Shown: positions 5,653 to 14,425, counted from the first letter of the stretch. The stretch: DNA of 19,737 nucleotides from CAZQQN01 sp964549595 (GCA_964549595.1 CAZJWK010000046.1:1-19737), one strand, 5' to 3'. Notes: generated from the letters alone by a model not told the origin. Numbers and translations: made by a program.

Positions 5653-7908
5653 ATGGCTTTTAATTTCCAAATTTTTTTCAAGCAACCTACCTTAGCGCAA
5701 TTTTTAAACCCCAAAATAAAAGCCGTTATGCGCTTCAAAGCTTTGGAAATGGCTCAGGGTCGTCAGCCCACAGAACGGAAAGACTTTTCTACTAAGCGTT
5801 CAGACGTCTTCGGGAAGTATGTATTTTCCGAAAAATCCATGAAACAATACCTTTCTAAGGAGGCTTTCCAGAGTGTCAAAAAAGCCATTGAAAAAGGGGA
5901 GAAGATCAGTCACGAAACAGCTGACCAGGTGGCAGCCGGGATGAAAAACTGGGCCATTGATTACGGAGCTACTCACTATACCCATTGGTTTCAGCCTTTA
6001 ACCGGACTTACCGCAGAAAAACACGATGCTTTTTTTGATTACGTGGAAGGAGATACCATTGAGACTTTTAGCGGTAAAGCTTTGATCCAACAAGAGCCGG
6101 ATGCCTCCAGTCTTCCCAGTGGGGGATTGCGGAACACCTTCGAAGCCAGGGGTTACACGGCCTGGGATCCCAGTTCACCGGCTTTTTTGATGAAAACCCC
6201 GGCCGGTCTTACCTTATGTATTCCTACCATTTTTATCGCTTATACAGGGGAAGCGCTGGACTTTAAAACTCCCCTACTAAAATCTGCTCACACCCTGGAA
6301 AAAGCAGCAACCAAGGTTTGTCAATATTTTGACGATACTGTGGAAGGAACCTATCCCAATCTCGGTGTGGAGCAAGAATATTTCTTGGTGGATACAGCTT
6401 TGTACAATGCAAGGCCTGATCTGGTCATGAGTAGCCGAACCCTTTTCGGGATGCCTCCCGCAAAAGGCCAACAATTAAACGACCATTATTTCGGCTCAAC
6501 TCCTGAACGGGTTCATGCTTTCATGGTAGACCTTGAGGAGGAATCCATGAAATTAGGCATTCCCTTAAAAACCCGTCACAATGAGGTAGCTCCGAGTCAA
6601 TTTGAATGCGCCCCGTTATTTGAAGAAGTCAATAAAGCCGTAGATCATAACCAATTGCTCATGGACATCATAGATAAAATTGCCAAAAGGCATAACTTTC
6701 GTGCCATTCTTCACGAAAAGCCTTTTGCCCAGATAAACGGGTCGGGTAAGCATTGTAATTGGTCCATAACCACTAAAAACGGGGAAAACCTGCTTTCACC
6801 AGGCCAAACACCCCAGAAAAACTTCCGCTTTTTAACGTTTTTCGTCAATATTATCAAAGCCCTTTACGAAAATTCGGAAATCCTAAGAGCCAGTATTGCC
6901 AATGCCGGTAATGACCACAGGTTGGGTGCCAATGAGGCTCCGCCTGCCATCTTGTCTATATTCATCGGAGAACAAATGACCCGGATCATAGAGGAACTGG
7001 AAAATGAAGACCCGGAGAAACAGGGAAAAAGTACCGAGTTGCCCTCAGGTCTAAAAGTGGATATCCCTAAAATTCCGGAGATTTTGCTGGATAACACGGA
7101 CCGGAACAGAACCTCGCCATTTGCCTTTACCGGTAATAAGTTCGAATTAAGGGCAGTAGGTTCTTCCATGAATACAGCCTCCCCAATGATTGCTTTAAAC
7201 ACCTTGGTTGCTGATCAACTTGAAAATTTCAGTCAAACGATTGATAAGAAAGTTAAAGAAGGCCAAAATAAGGATGTGGCCATTGTAGAAGTGCTACAGG
7301 ATTATATCAGTGAGGCCAAACCTATTCTCTTCGAAGGAGATAATTACAGTGAAGAATGGGTGAAAGAAGCGGAAAAAAGGGGTTTACCCAATTTGAAAAA
7401 CACACCTGAAGCTTTGGAGGCTTTCCTAAAGGACAAAACCAAAAAATTGTTCACTCAAAATCAGGTATTGAATGAAAGGGAGTTGGAAGCCAGGTATGAC
7501 ATCCTACTGGATCGGTATTCCAAAAATATCCAAATTGAATCCCGAATTTTAGGGGAAATGGCTTTAAGTCAAATTGTACCGGCGGCCATCGAATCCCAGA
7601 ACCAATTAATCGACCATTTGCAGAAACTTCAAAACCTGGGCGTTCAGGATGGAACCGCTGAATTAAAGATCACAGTGGAAAAAAATGCCAGCCATATAAA
7701 AGAGGTCAAAAGACAAGTTTATGAAATGATCCAAGCCCGTAAAAAAGCCAATAACCTGGAGGAAACCAGTGCCATTGCTTCGGCTTATTGTAACCAAGTG
7801 TTGCCATACTTTGATTCCATTCGCTACCATATCGAAAAGCTTGAATTAAACATACATGATCAACTCTGGCCGGTTCCAAAATACCGGGAAATTTTATTCA
7901 TGAGATGA
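5653..7908 (+). CDS. glnN: Type III glutamine synthetase (GlnN)
   Basis: The 751-residue size and motifs identify the type III enzyme, a large dodecameric glutamine synthetase common in Bacteroidota and Cyanobacteria. It makes glutamine from glutamate, ammonia and ATP in the cytosol. Visible family signatures include RNTFEARGYTAWDPSSPAF (from about 160), the metal/substrate segment GVEQEYFLVD (about 238), HNEVAPSQFECAP (about 310), NGSGKHCNWS (about 362) and DHRLGANEAPPA (about 420). The C-terminal 250 residues are the helical extension specific to type III. The start is uncertain. The frame is open from ATG 5653, but homologues begin close to RFKALEMA, so the internal ATG at 5728 (726 residues) is a real alternative. 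I see no convincing promoter and no clear terminator. Nothing about nitrogen control can be read from the flanks. Confidence 0.95.
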   Translation: MAFNFQIFFKQPTLAQFLNPKIKAVMRFKALEMAQGRQPTERKDFSTKRSDVFGKYVFSEKSMKQYLSKEAFQSVKKAIEKGEKISHETADQVAAGMKNWAIDYGATHYTHWFQPLTGLTAEKHDAFFDYVEGDTIETFSGKALIQQEPDASSLPSGGLRNTFEARGYTAWDPSSPAFLMKTPAGLTLCIPTIFIAYTGEALDFKTPLLKSAHTLEKAATKVCQYFDDTVEGTYPNLGVEQEYFLVDTALYNARPDLVMSSRTLFGMPPAKGQQLNDHYFGSTPERVHAFMVDLEEESMKLGIPLKTRHNEVAPSQFECAPLFEEVNKAVDHNQLLMDIIDKIAKRHNFRAILHEKPFAQINGSGKHCNWSITTKNGENLLSPGQTPQKNFRFLTFFVNIIKALYENSEILRASIANAGNDHRLGANEAPPAILSIFIGEQMTRIIEELENEDPEKQGKSTELPSGLKVDIPKIPEILLDNTDRNRTSPFAFTGNKFELRAVGSSMNTASPMIALNTLVADQLENFSQTIDKKVKEGQNKDVAIVEVLQDYISEAKPILFEGDNYSEEWVKEAEKRGLPNLKNTPEALEAFLKDKTKKLFTQNQVLNERELEARYDILLDRYSKNIQIESRILGEMALSQIVPAAIESQNQLIDHLQKLQNLGVQDGTAELKITVEKNASHIKEVKRQVYEMIQARKKANNLEETSAIASAYCNQVLPYFDSIRYHIEKLELNIHDQLWPVPKYREILFMR

Positions 7909-8174
7909 TTCAAATTACTGCAATTTAGTTAAAATAAAACTTACTTAAATCCCGTTTTGAAGGTAAAAATCATTTGAAGTCATCAAGGTAACCAACACCT
8001 TTAGCTTTTATCATTTTATTGGGAAAGGGAAAGTGGCGAAAAAACCTTCACCAATAACTGGCTTTTTAACCTTAATAAAGGTATATTTAAATTGCTCAAA
8101 CTAGACAAGGGGAACGTTTAAAAAAATCAAAATCAGACACTTAAGGCAACCGTTGTTAACTTTTTATTAATGTG
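7909..8174. other. Intergenic stretch without recognisable gene
   Basis: This AT-rich stretch between glnN and the OmpA-type lipoprotein gene holds no open frame of note on either strand. A short stem, ACCTT/AAGGT around AATA, is present near 8070 but has no T-run and is too weak to call a terminator for glnN. The promoter of the next gene lies at its right end. Confidence 0.5.
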
Positions 8175-8203
8175 TTGACTGATTAAAAAAGGATTTTCTT
8201 TTG
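8175..8203 (+). promoter_or_regulatory. Probable promoter of the OmpA/PD40 lipoprotein gene
   Basis: TTG (8175-8177) is followed after 18 bases by TTCTTTTG (8196-8203), which matches the Bacteroidota -7 box TAnnTTTG except for one base. Transcription would start near 8210, before the ATG at 8249. The in-frame TTG at 8201 would lie inside the -7 box itself, which argues against that codon as a translation start. Confidence 0.35.
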
Positions 8204-8248
8204 AAATTTAATATTTTAGCCCCGTCAAAAGCAAAACAAGGGAAACGA

Positions 8249-10345
8249 ATGAGACTAATCTACACACTACTTATCCCGCTATTATTGGTACTTTCTGGTT
8301 GTGGACCTACACTAAAAGAAGCTAACCGTGCTTATGACCTATACCGGTTTAATGAAGCCGCAACCATGTATGAAGAGCTTTATGGGGAAAAAGACCGAGA
8401 CCAGACTGAAAGAGCTGCTATAGCCTTCAAGGCTGCTGAATCCTACAGGAGGCAAAATAAGTGGCAAAAGGCTGAGAGATGGTATGACAAAGCCATCAGG
8501 CGAGGTTATCCGAATCCGGAAGTGTATTACAAGTTAGGGCTTATGCAAAACTACCAGGAGGAAGGAGATAAGGCCATTGAAAATTTTAAAAAATACAAGA
8601 AAAAACTTCCGGGCAAAAAAGAAAAAGCCAATGAGGGCATCGAAAAAATTAAAAGGTATCAGGATTGGAAAAATGATACGACCCGGTATGTCGTTAAGAA
8701 GGCAAAACGAATTAACTCCCGGAAAAATGAGTATGCGCCCTCTTACTTCTTAGATCGTGAAAAACTGGTTTTTACCTCCGACCGAAAAGTTGAAGCGCTG
8801 GGCACTGATGATTATAAGTGGACGGGGCTACCTTTTTCGAACATATTCATTTCCAAGTGGGATCAAAAAAGGGAATGGTATGATAAAGCCAAGCTTTTGA
8901 AAGAAAACATCAATACGCCTTTTAATGAAGGGGTTACGAGTTTCAATAACCGGGGTCGGAAAATGTACTATACCCAATGCAATGGACCCAAAGGGAATAA
9001 AACCAATTGCCGGATCATGGTCGCCAGGAAAAGAGGAAAGATGGAATTTTCCGATCCAAAAAAGCTTCCTTTTTGTGACGATTCAACGGTAAATTATGCC
9101 AACCCTTCCCTTTCCGACAACGGTAAAAAATTATTTTTCAGCAGTAACATGGATGATAGCAAAGGAGGCCGAGACATTTACGTGAGCCATTACGTGAGCC
9201 GAAGCCGAACCTGGGGCGATCCAGTTAATTTGGGAGAAAAAGTCAATACGGAACATGATGAAAGTTTTCCCTACATTTACAAGAATGATAAGCTTTATTT
9301 CGCATCAAAAGGGCATAACAGTATAGGTGGTTACGACATCTTTGTTACCGAATGGGATGGTGAAAGCTGGTCGGAACCCGAAAACCTGAAATACCCCATT
9401 AACGGCCCTACTGATGATTTTGGTATTGTCTTCACTGAAGAAGGAAATCAAGGTCATTTTTCATCCAATCGGGACCGGGGGGATGATGATATCTTCGGTT
9501 TTTACCTGAAAGAATTGAACTTCGTGCTAACCGGTACGGTCTTTAATTCAAAAACCAACGATTCAGTCCCTAATTCGGTTGTTAGTTTAATTAGTAATAA
9601 AACTTCCAAACCCGATACCGTTCATACGAACAAGTTTGGTGAATACCGTTATGAACTTCAACCCAAAGCCCGGTTTGAAGTAAACGCCACTAAGGAAGAG
9701 TTCTTTCGAAGCCAGAAGAAATTCGTATCTACGATGGGCTATGAATATTCCCGCGAATTCAAAAGGGATTTGGAAATAGAACCCTATCCGCCTACAGAAA
9801 TCGAGATTGAAGGCATTTACTATGGTTTAGACAGCGCTAATATACGGCCAAAATCAGCCCAAGCCCTTGACTCGCTTGTCAATATCCTGAAGAACAACCC
9901 CACTATCAAAATTGAACTGCGCTCCCATACGGACTGTCGTGCTTCAAAGGATTATAACGAAGACCTCTCGCAACGCAGGGCGGATTCTGTTGTGGATTAT
10001 TTACAGAGGAATGGCATTGATTCAGCCAGAATGGTTCCCAAAGGTTATGGTGAAGATAGTTTGGTCAATAAATGTCGATGCGAGAATGGTAAGGGACCTG
10101 GTTTGGAATGTACCGAAGAAGAGCACCAGGAAAACCGTAGGACCACTTTCAAAATTCTCAGTACGGATTACCAACCTGAACGACCGGCCTTAAAAGAAGA
10201 AGAGCTTAAAGAAGACGAATCAGAATCTCCCGGTGAAGGTAACGGCTCCTCAGAAAAAGGGGAAGAAGAAAATGTGAATAAATCCGGAACAGGAGGTACA
10301 GAAAACGCCAGCCCGCCTGGAAATGCCTCACCAGGTTCTAATTAA
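8249..10345 (+). CDS. OmpA-family outer-membrane lipoprotein with TPR, PD40 and regulatory-like domains (PorE-like)
   Basis: The 698-residue protein starts with a lipoprotein signal peptide, MRLIYTLLIPLLLVLSGC, with C18 as the lipidated cysteine. Domains in order are a TPR-like helical region (about 21-134), WD40/PD40 propeller repeats with motifs such as KLFFSSN and LYFASKG (about 156-417), a carboxypeptidase-regulatory-like beta domain (GTVFNSKTNDSVPNSVVSL, from about 423), and an OmpA C-terminal peptidoglycan-binding domain (about 519-634) with HTD and LSQRRADSVVDYL. A Glu/Gly/Ser-rich tail of about 50 residues follows. This domain order is that of PorE, a peptidoglycan-anchored lipoprotein of the type IX secretion system, but Bacteroidota carry many paralogues, so a secretion role is only inferred. 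I chose ATG 8249 because it gives a proper signal peptide and has AAGGGA upstream; the frame extends to a TTG at 8201. A strong terminator follows. Confidence 0.88.
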   Translation: MRLIYTLLIPLLLVLSGCGPTLKEANRAYDLYRFNEAATMYEELYGEKDRDQTERAAIAFKAAESYRRQNKWQKAERWYDKAIRRGYPNPEVYYKLGLMQNYQEEGDKAIENFKKYKKKLPGKKEKANEGIEKIKRYQDWKNDTTRYVVKKAKRINSRKNEYAPSYFLDREKLVFTSDRKVEALGTDDYKWTGLPFSNIFISKWDQKREWYDKAKLLKENINTPFNEGVTSFNNRGRKMYYTQCNGPKGNKTNCRIMVARKRGKMEFSDPKKLPFCDDSTVNYANPSLSDNGKKLFFSSNMDDSKGGRDIYVSHYVSRSRTWGDPVNLGEKVNTEHDESFPYIYKNDKLYFASKGHNSIGGYDIFVTEWDGESWSEPENLKYPINGPTDDFGIVFTEEGNQGHFSSNRDRGDDDIFGFYLKELNFVLTGTVFNSKTNDSVPNSVVSLISNKTSKPDTVHTNKFGEYRYELQPKARFEVNATKEEFFRSQKKFVSTMGYEYSREFKRDLEIEPYPPTEIEIEGIYYGLDSANIRPKSAQALDSLVNILKNNPTIKIELRSHTDCRASKDYNEDLSQRRADSVVDYLQRNGIDSARMVPKGYGEDSLVNKCRCENGKGPGLECTEEEHQENRRTTFKILSTDYQPERPALKEEELKEDESESPGEGNGSSEKGEEENVNKSGTGGTENASPPGNASPGSN

Positions 10346-10365
10346 GAAACCCAATTTTCTCCATA

Positions 10366-10400
10366 AAGGCGCAGCGTTAATTAATGGCTGCGCCTTTTTT
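10366..10400 (+). terminator. Rho-independent terminator of the lipoprotein gene
   Basis: AAGGCGCAGC (10366-10375) pairs perfectly with GCTGCGCCTT (10387-10396) around an 11-base loop, and a run of six T ends at 10400. It lies 20 bases after the lipoprotein gene stop. Seen from the other strand the stem is followed by only three T, so it can act on ligA transcripts too but less well. Confidence 0.9.
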
Positions 10401-10413
10401 AGCTTGGCCCCTT

Positions 10414-12540
10414 TTAAATGTTGTCCCCATTGATTAAACGAGTAAAAGCTTCCTCATCCAGTATTTCGACCGATCCCTCCTTTTTGGCTTTATCCAGTTT
10501 TGAGCCCGGATTTTCACCCGCCACCAAATAATCCGTATTCGAACTAACGGAACTGGTTACTTTGCCTCCATATTGTTCTACCAATTGTTTGGACTCGTCC
10601 CTGGCAAACGTTTGTAAGCTACCCGTAAAAACAAACGTTTTACCTTCCAAAAATTGGGGAACCTGATCGGTTTGTTCCCCTTTTTGATGAGTCTTCAAGC
10701 CAAGGTCTTTCAATGCTTTAATAAGTTCGAGGTTTTTGTCATTCCGGAAAAACTGGTAAATGCTCCCCGCTACCACTGGTCCAATATCCTGAATCGTTTC
10801 CAAATCTTCTTTCGTCCACTCCTTAAGGTCTTCAATATCCTCAATCCTGGATGCAAGCACCCGAGCCGTTGTTTTACCCACAAAACGAATCCCTAAACCA
10901 AATAAAAGGCGATCAAGCGGGCGATTCTTGGAGTCTTCTATGGCATTTTTCAGGTTTTCAATGGATTTCTTTCCAAACCCTTCCAGACTTAAAAGCTTAT
11001 CGTAATCAAGCTGGTAAATGTCCGGGATTCCATTTAAGTAGCCTAAATCATAAAAACGCCTTATTTGTTGCTCTCCTAACCCATCAATGTCCATGGCCGA
11101 TTTAGAAACGAAATGAATCATTCGTTCCAGCACCTGATCCGGGCAATTCACATTAAGGCACATCCAATGGGCTTCTCCCTCTTCGCGGACCAATTCAGAC
11201 CCACACGAAGGACAATGAGCCGGATACCGGATGACCTTTTCACTTCCACTGCGGGCATCTTTGACCGGTTTTACAATGTACGGGATGACATCCCCTGCCC
11301 GTTCAACCATAACCTGGTCTCCTTCCCGGATATCCTTTTCCCGGATAAAGTCCTCATTAAACATCGATACTGAGGAAATCGTAGCCCCCCCAATGTTAAC
11401 CGGTTCTATTTTGGCTACGGGTGTAACCGTGCCTACACGTCCCACCTGGAATTGGACCTTTTTGATAGTGGAAGTGGCCTGGCGGGCTTTGAACTTATAG
11501 GCCATGGCCCATCTCGGGTGATGACTGGTAAAGCCCAGCTTATCCTGCAGAGCTTGGTTGTTAACCTTGACCACCATCCCATCAATTTCATAAGGATAAT
11601 CATCCCGTTTAGCCTCCCATTCCCGGCAATATTCGAGTACATCATGAATATTATCCAATAATTTGTACTCCGTTATCGGGGTCTTGAAACCCAATTTGTG
11701 GAGAAGTTCAATGTTTTCATTCCGGTTTCGTACCTTGGTTCCGATCAGGTTATTGCCATTCTCATCCACCGCATAACTAATGTCATAGATAAAAGCTTCC
11801 ATCCCACGGCTGGCTACGATTTTCGGATCCTGGAGCCTCAAAGCACCAGCAGCAGAGTTACGGGGATTGGCAAATGGAGACTTCCCCTGAGCAATCCTTT
11901 CCTCATTGATTTTTTTGAACTGCTCCTTATTGATCATCACCTCCCCACGCAATTCAACATTATAAACTCCCGCATCGGAAAACCTGGGCTTCATGGGCAT
12001 CGAGCGTAAGACTTTCAGGTTCGGAGTGATATCATCCCCTACAGCCCCATTACCTCGAGTAGCACCCCTCGTATACAGGTCATTCTGGTAAATAACGGAA
12101 ATGCCGGCCCCGTCAAATTTGGGCTCCACACAATACTGAACCCGGCTTTCCCCTGTCAATTCCTTTACCCTTTTGTCAAAATCCACTAAATCCTCCTCAT
12201 TATAGGAATTATCCAGGGATAGCATAGCCACCATGTGTTCAACTTCCGGAAATTCCTCCGTTAATCCTTCGGGTATTCGCTGAGTAGGGGAATATTCACT
12301 CACCAAATCCGGATACTGCTCTTCCCAATGCTGTAAGAGCTTGAAAAGTTTATCATATTCGGGATCGGCTATCACAGGATCAGCCAAAACGTAATACCGG
12401 TAATCATGGTAACGAATGATATCCCTTAATTCCTCAATTTGTCGATTTACTTCTGTTTTAGAGCATTGACCCTCATCGGCTATTTTAAGCAATTCATGGG
12501 TTTTCCGGATCAGCTCTTGGCTTTGGGAATCCGTATACAT
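10414..12540 (-). CDS. ligA: NAD-dependent DNA ligase LigA
   Basis: The 708-residue protein carries all LigA domains. Domain Ia, which binds NMN, has RYYVLADPVIADPEYDKL (from about 48). The adenylation domain has the catalytic lysine K141 in EPKFDG. An OB fold follows. A four-cysteine zinc finger begins near 445 (CPSC then CLNVNC), followed by helix-hairpin-helix repeats (about 475-600) and a C-terminal BRCT domain (about 627-708, FLEGKTFVFTGSL). It seals nicks during replication and repair using NAD. It is slightly longer than the usual 670 residues because of about 20 to 30 extra residues at the N-terminus, where the start ATG has no clear alternative. It stands alone, convergent with the lipoprotein gene across a shared terminator region. 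Confidence 0.97.
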   Translation of the reverse strand: MYTDSQSQELIRKTHELLKIADEGQCSKTEVNRQIEELRDIIRYHDYRYYVLADPVIADPEYDKLFKLLQHWEEQYPDLVSEYSPTQRIPEGLTEEFPEVEHMVAMLSLDNSYNEEDLVDFDKRVKELTGESRVQYCVEPKFDGAGISVIYQNDLYTRGATRGNGAVGDDITPNLKVLRSMPMKPRFSDAGVYNVELRGEVMINKEQFKKINEERIAQGKSPFANPRNSAAGALRLQDPKIVASRGMEAFIYDISYAVDENGNNLIGTKVRNRNENIELLHKLGFKTPITEYKLLDNIHDVLEYCREWEAKRDDYPYEIDGMVVKVNNQALQDKLGFTSHHPRWAMAYKFKARQATSTIKKVQFQVGRVGTVTPVAKIEPVNIGGATISSVSMFNEDFIREKDIREGDQVMVERAGDVIPYIVKPVKDARSGSEKVIRYPAHCPSCGSELVREEGEAHWMCLNVNCPDQVLERMIHFVSKSAMDIDGLGEQQIRRFYDLGYLNGIPDIYQLDYDKLLSLEGFGKKSIENLKNAIEDSKNRPLDRLLFGLGIRFVGKTTARVLASRIEDIEDLKEWTKEDLETIQDIGPVVAGSIYQFFRNDKNLELIKALKDLGLKTHQKGEQTDQVPQFLEGKTFVFTGSLQTFARDESKQLVEQYGGKVTSSVSSNTDYLVAGENPGSKLDKAKKEGSVEILDEEAFTRLINGDNI

Positions 12541-12730
12541 AAGGCCCTTTTTGCGCTTTTGACACTTTCAGATTAAAAGCATGAAAATATAAAAGGTTGC
12601 ACTAAACCCCAACCCGGTGTAAAAAAAGTGGAATCAAATAGCTTTACCAGTCAAAAGCCGTAAGGAAAGAATTTATGAAAAAACTTACTGGGGAAAGTCA
12701 AAAGGTTCAAAGTTCGAGGATAGAAGGGCA

Positions 12731-12762
12731 GTTAGCCATTGACTTTTAGCTGTTAGCCATTG
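12731..12762. repeat. Short direct repeat in the ligA / response regulator gap
   Basis: GTTAGCCATTG occurs at 12731-12741 and again at 12752-12762, a period of 21 bases. It lies in the 278-base gap (12541-12818) that separates ligA from the convergently oriented end of the response regulator gene; both are on the minus strand. Similar low-complexity GTTAGC-type strings are familiar from intergenic regions of Bacteroidota and probably have no coding meaning. I see nothing else in the gap. Confidence 0.4.
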
Positions 12763-12818
12763 GCCTGTAATAAAAGTTAAAGGTGAAATTTACTAAATGC
12801 CGAGCTCTGGGTTCCAAG

Positions 12819-13487
12819 TCAATTGGCCTTGACGATATTTTCCTGAACTGCGTAAATAACCAAGCCTGCCGTATTGCTAATCCCCAATTTCCGCATGATG
12901 TTTTTACGGTGAGTGACTATGGTATGCGTACTTAGAAAAAGGTTATCAGCAATTTCTTTAGTGGTGTACCCCTGTGCAATTTGCCGGATAATTTCAACTT
13001 CCCTGCTGGAGATCTTCAAGGGTTCGCAGGTAGCATAGACTTTATTGATGAGCTCTTCAGAATCCCATTCATTTTCGGGATTCTCTTCAATAATCCGTTC
13101 CAGGATTTTTCCGCAGAAGAAATTTTCATTTTCGGCAGTGGATTGCACTGCTTCTATAATTTCCTCTTTTTCACAACTTTTAAGCAAGAAACTCGTGATA
13201 TCTAAATCCAACCCCTTAAGCAAAGTCATCTTGGATTGAGATGGTGTTATGGCTAACACTTTAGTATCAGGGATTAATTTTAGAATGGGTTTGATGGCTT
13301 CACTGGAGAAACTCTCCGAAGTATAATCCACCATTAGCACATCAGGCTGTTCTGCTAACGCTTTGGTTTCTAACTCGTTAACATCCAAAGCCTCTCCTAA
13401 AAGCTCTATATTGGATTCATTCGCCAAAATGCGCTTAACTCCCTGACGAATGAGGTAATGGTTTTCTGCTAACAAAAGCTTAATCAT
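12819..13487 (-). CDS. NarL/LuxR-family response regulator, orphan, with altered acidic pocket
   Basis: From the ATG at 13487 this is a 222-residue two-domain protein. The receiver domain (about 1-118) keeps the phosphoacceptor D54 in VLMVDYTS, a Thr in VLAITPS and the conserved Lys in FLLKSC. The metal-binding acidic pair that is normally Asp-Asp is Glu8-Asn9 (LLLAENHYLIRQG), so phosphorylation may be weak or regulated differently. The C-terminal LuxR-type helix-turn-helix (about 155-215) has the classic ISSREVEIIRQIAQGYTTKEIADNL and VTHRKNIMRKLGISN. No sensor kinase is adjacent. The frame extends to a TTG at 13496, but ATG 13487 has AGAAAGG at a good distance. A promoter and a structured leader lie upstream. 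It might be involved in stress or metal response given its neighbours, but that is speculation. Confidence 0.9.
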   Translation of the reverse strand: MIKLLLAENHYLIRQGVKRILANESNIELLGEALDVNELETKALAEQPDVLMVDYTSESFSSEAIKPILKLIPDTKVLAITPSQSKMTLLKGLDLDITSFLLKSCEKEEIIEAVQSTAENENFFCGKILERIIEENPENEWDSEELINKVYATCEPLKISSREVEIIRQIAQGYTTKEIADNLFLSTHTIVTHRKNIMRKLGISNTAGLVIYAVQENIVKAN

Positions 13488-13494
13488 TGTAATC

Positions 13495-13539
13495 AACCTT
13501 TCTAAATCCTAATTAAGGATTATTTAGAACCTTTCTAAA
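13495..13539 (-). promoter_or_regulatory. Structured leader: two 12-bp direct repeats flanking a hairpin at the ribosome binding site
   Basis: On the plus strand AACCTTTCTAAA occurs at 13495-13506 and 13528-13539, exactly 33 bases apart. Between and into them lies an inverted repeat: AATCCT (13505-13510) with AGGATT (13516-13521), extended by TCTA (13501-13504) with TAGA (13525-13528) after a 3-base bulge. In the message the right arm reaches into the AGAAAGG ribosome binding site of the response regulator gene. Two uses are possible: paired operator sites on the same DNA face (33 bases is about three turns), or an mRNA hairpin that hides the ribosome binding site. Confidence 0.45.
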
Positions 13540-13548
13540 ATTCCATTA

Positions 13549-13578
13549 CAAAATTACGCCTTATTTTGTTTAGAGCAA
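13549..13578 (-). promoter_or_regulatory. Promoter of the response regulator gene
   Basis: TTG (13578-13576), 19 bases, then TAATTTTG (13556-13549): an exact match to the Bacteroidota TTG-N19-TAnnTTTG consensus. Transcription would start near 13541, giving a leader of about 55 bases that carries the repeats and hairpin described separately. Confidence 0.6.
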
Positions 13579-13691
13579 TACCTAAAATTTGGTATATTTT
13601 ACACTCATGGATCTGGAAGGAAAATCCATTCAAGGTGCGGTCCTACCGATTTGCCTCAAGCTTGTAAAATCAAAAGCATTTATCCCAACCG

Positions 13692-14340
13692 CTAATACCT
13701 CCTGGTATTGGCAAAGCGAACAAGAGAAAGCATGATCGGTACTTCAATCAACACACCTACCAAAGTCGCAAAAACAGCTCCTGAGTTCAAACCCAATAAG
13801 GCTATAGCAGCCACGACAGCTAACTCAAAAAAATTACCGGCGCCAATTAAAGAAGCCGGCGCGCAAATGTTGCGGGGAAGCTTCAAAAAACGACCGCCAA
13901 CCCAGGCTATAAAAAAATGAAATAAGTTTGGACAATAAATGGAATGGCAATCAACAGGATATGAAGGGGTTGGTTGATGATATGCTATCCTTGAAAAGCA
14001 AACAACAGAACCAACGTACTTAACAATGCAAAAATGGATAGAGGCTTTAATGATGGTAAAAAGTGGCTTTGGTACCAATCCTTGCCTTTGGTTTGGATAA
14101 GGATTTGATTGGATAAATAGCCCGCAATGAGCGGAATAACAACCGAGGAGACTAACGTTCCGTAAGGAATGTGGAAATCGGTAATGCCCAAAAGCCATTT
14201 GACAATGGGGATGAAGGCAACAGGCAGGATCAGGTCATCCACACATAACTGCTTAAGCGTGTAAATTTGCCATTGGAAAGATAGGATCAAACAAAGACCA
14301 TGGCTTTAAAGGCCACTGCACCAAGCAAAATGGCACCCGC
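13692..14340 (-). pseudogene. Decayed second arsenite permease gene (Acr3 family)
   Basis: Acr3 homology is spread over three frames. From the right, GAILLGAVAFKAMVFV is followed by TGA where the family has Trp (VFVWS). A one-base shift follows, then YTLKQLCVDDLILPVAFIPIVKWLLG and onward to LLFAFQG. A TAG then replaces a normal codon, the same frame continues as HIINQPLHILLIAIPFIVQTYFIF, and an A7 run at 13911-13917 (one short) shifts the frame again to the C-terminal AWVGGRFLKLPRNICAPASLIGAGNFFELAVVAAIALLGLNSG. The conserved Cys before AMVFVW is replaced by Phe, and the N-terminal third is missing. It is thus dead by several independent lesions. Its sequence is closer to B. subtilis-type Acr3/ArsB than to the intact neighbour, so it is not a recent tandem duplicate. 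It lies beyond that gene's terminator. Confidence 0.85.
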
Positions 14341-14398
14341 AATCTATTAATCAGTCATTCGGGATCAAAATGGCAGTGTAAAAAGCAAAAAAAAAACG

Positions 14399-14425
14399 AA
14401 AAAAGCGCCCCGGTAGAGGCGCTTT
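14399..14425 (-). terminator. Rho-independent terminator of the ars locus
   Basis: On the minus strand AAAGCGCC (14425-14418) pairs with GGCGCTTT (14409-14402), followed by a T-run to 14399 and a further T-rich stretch. It lies 33 bases after the acr3 stop and closes the arsenic locus ahead of the pseudogene. Confidence 0.85.

Noticed and set aside
8201..8248. A TTG start at 8201 for the OmpA-type lipoprotein.
   Set aside because: It would put 16 extra residues before a perfect lipoprotein signal peptide, and the codon lies in the likely -7 box.
12541..12818. A possible small RNA or terminator between ligA and the response regulator.
   Set aside because: I find only a short 11-base direct repeat and no strong stem with a T-run; there is not enough to call an RNA.
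13692..14198. A single 168-residue protein in the arsenite permease remnant.
   Set aside because: Only its last 60 residues are in the Acr3 frame; the first part is an out-of-frame reading of the same decayed gene.
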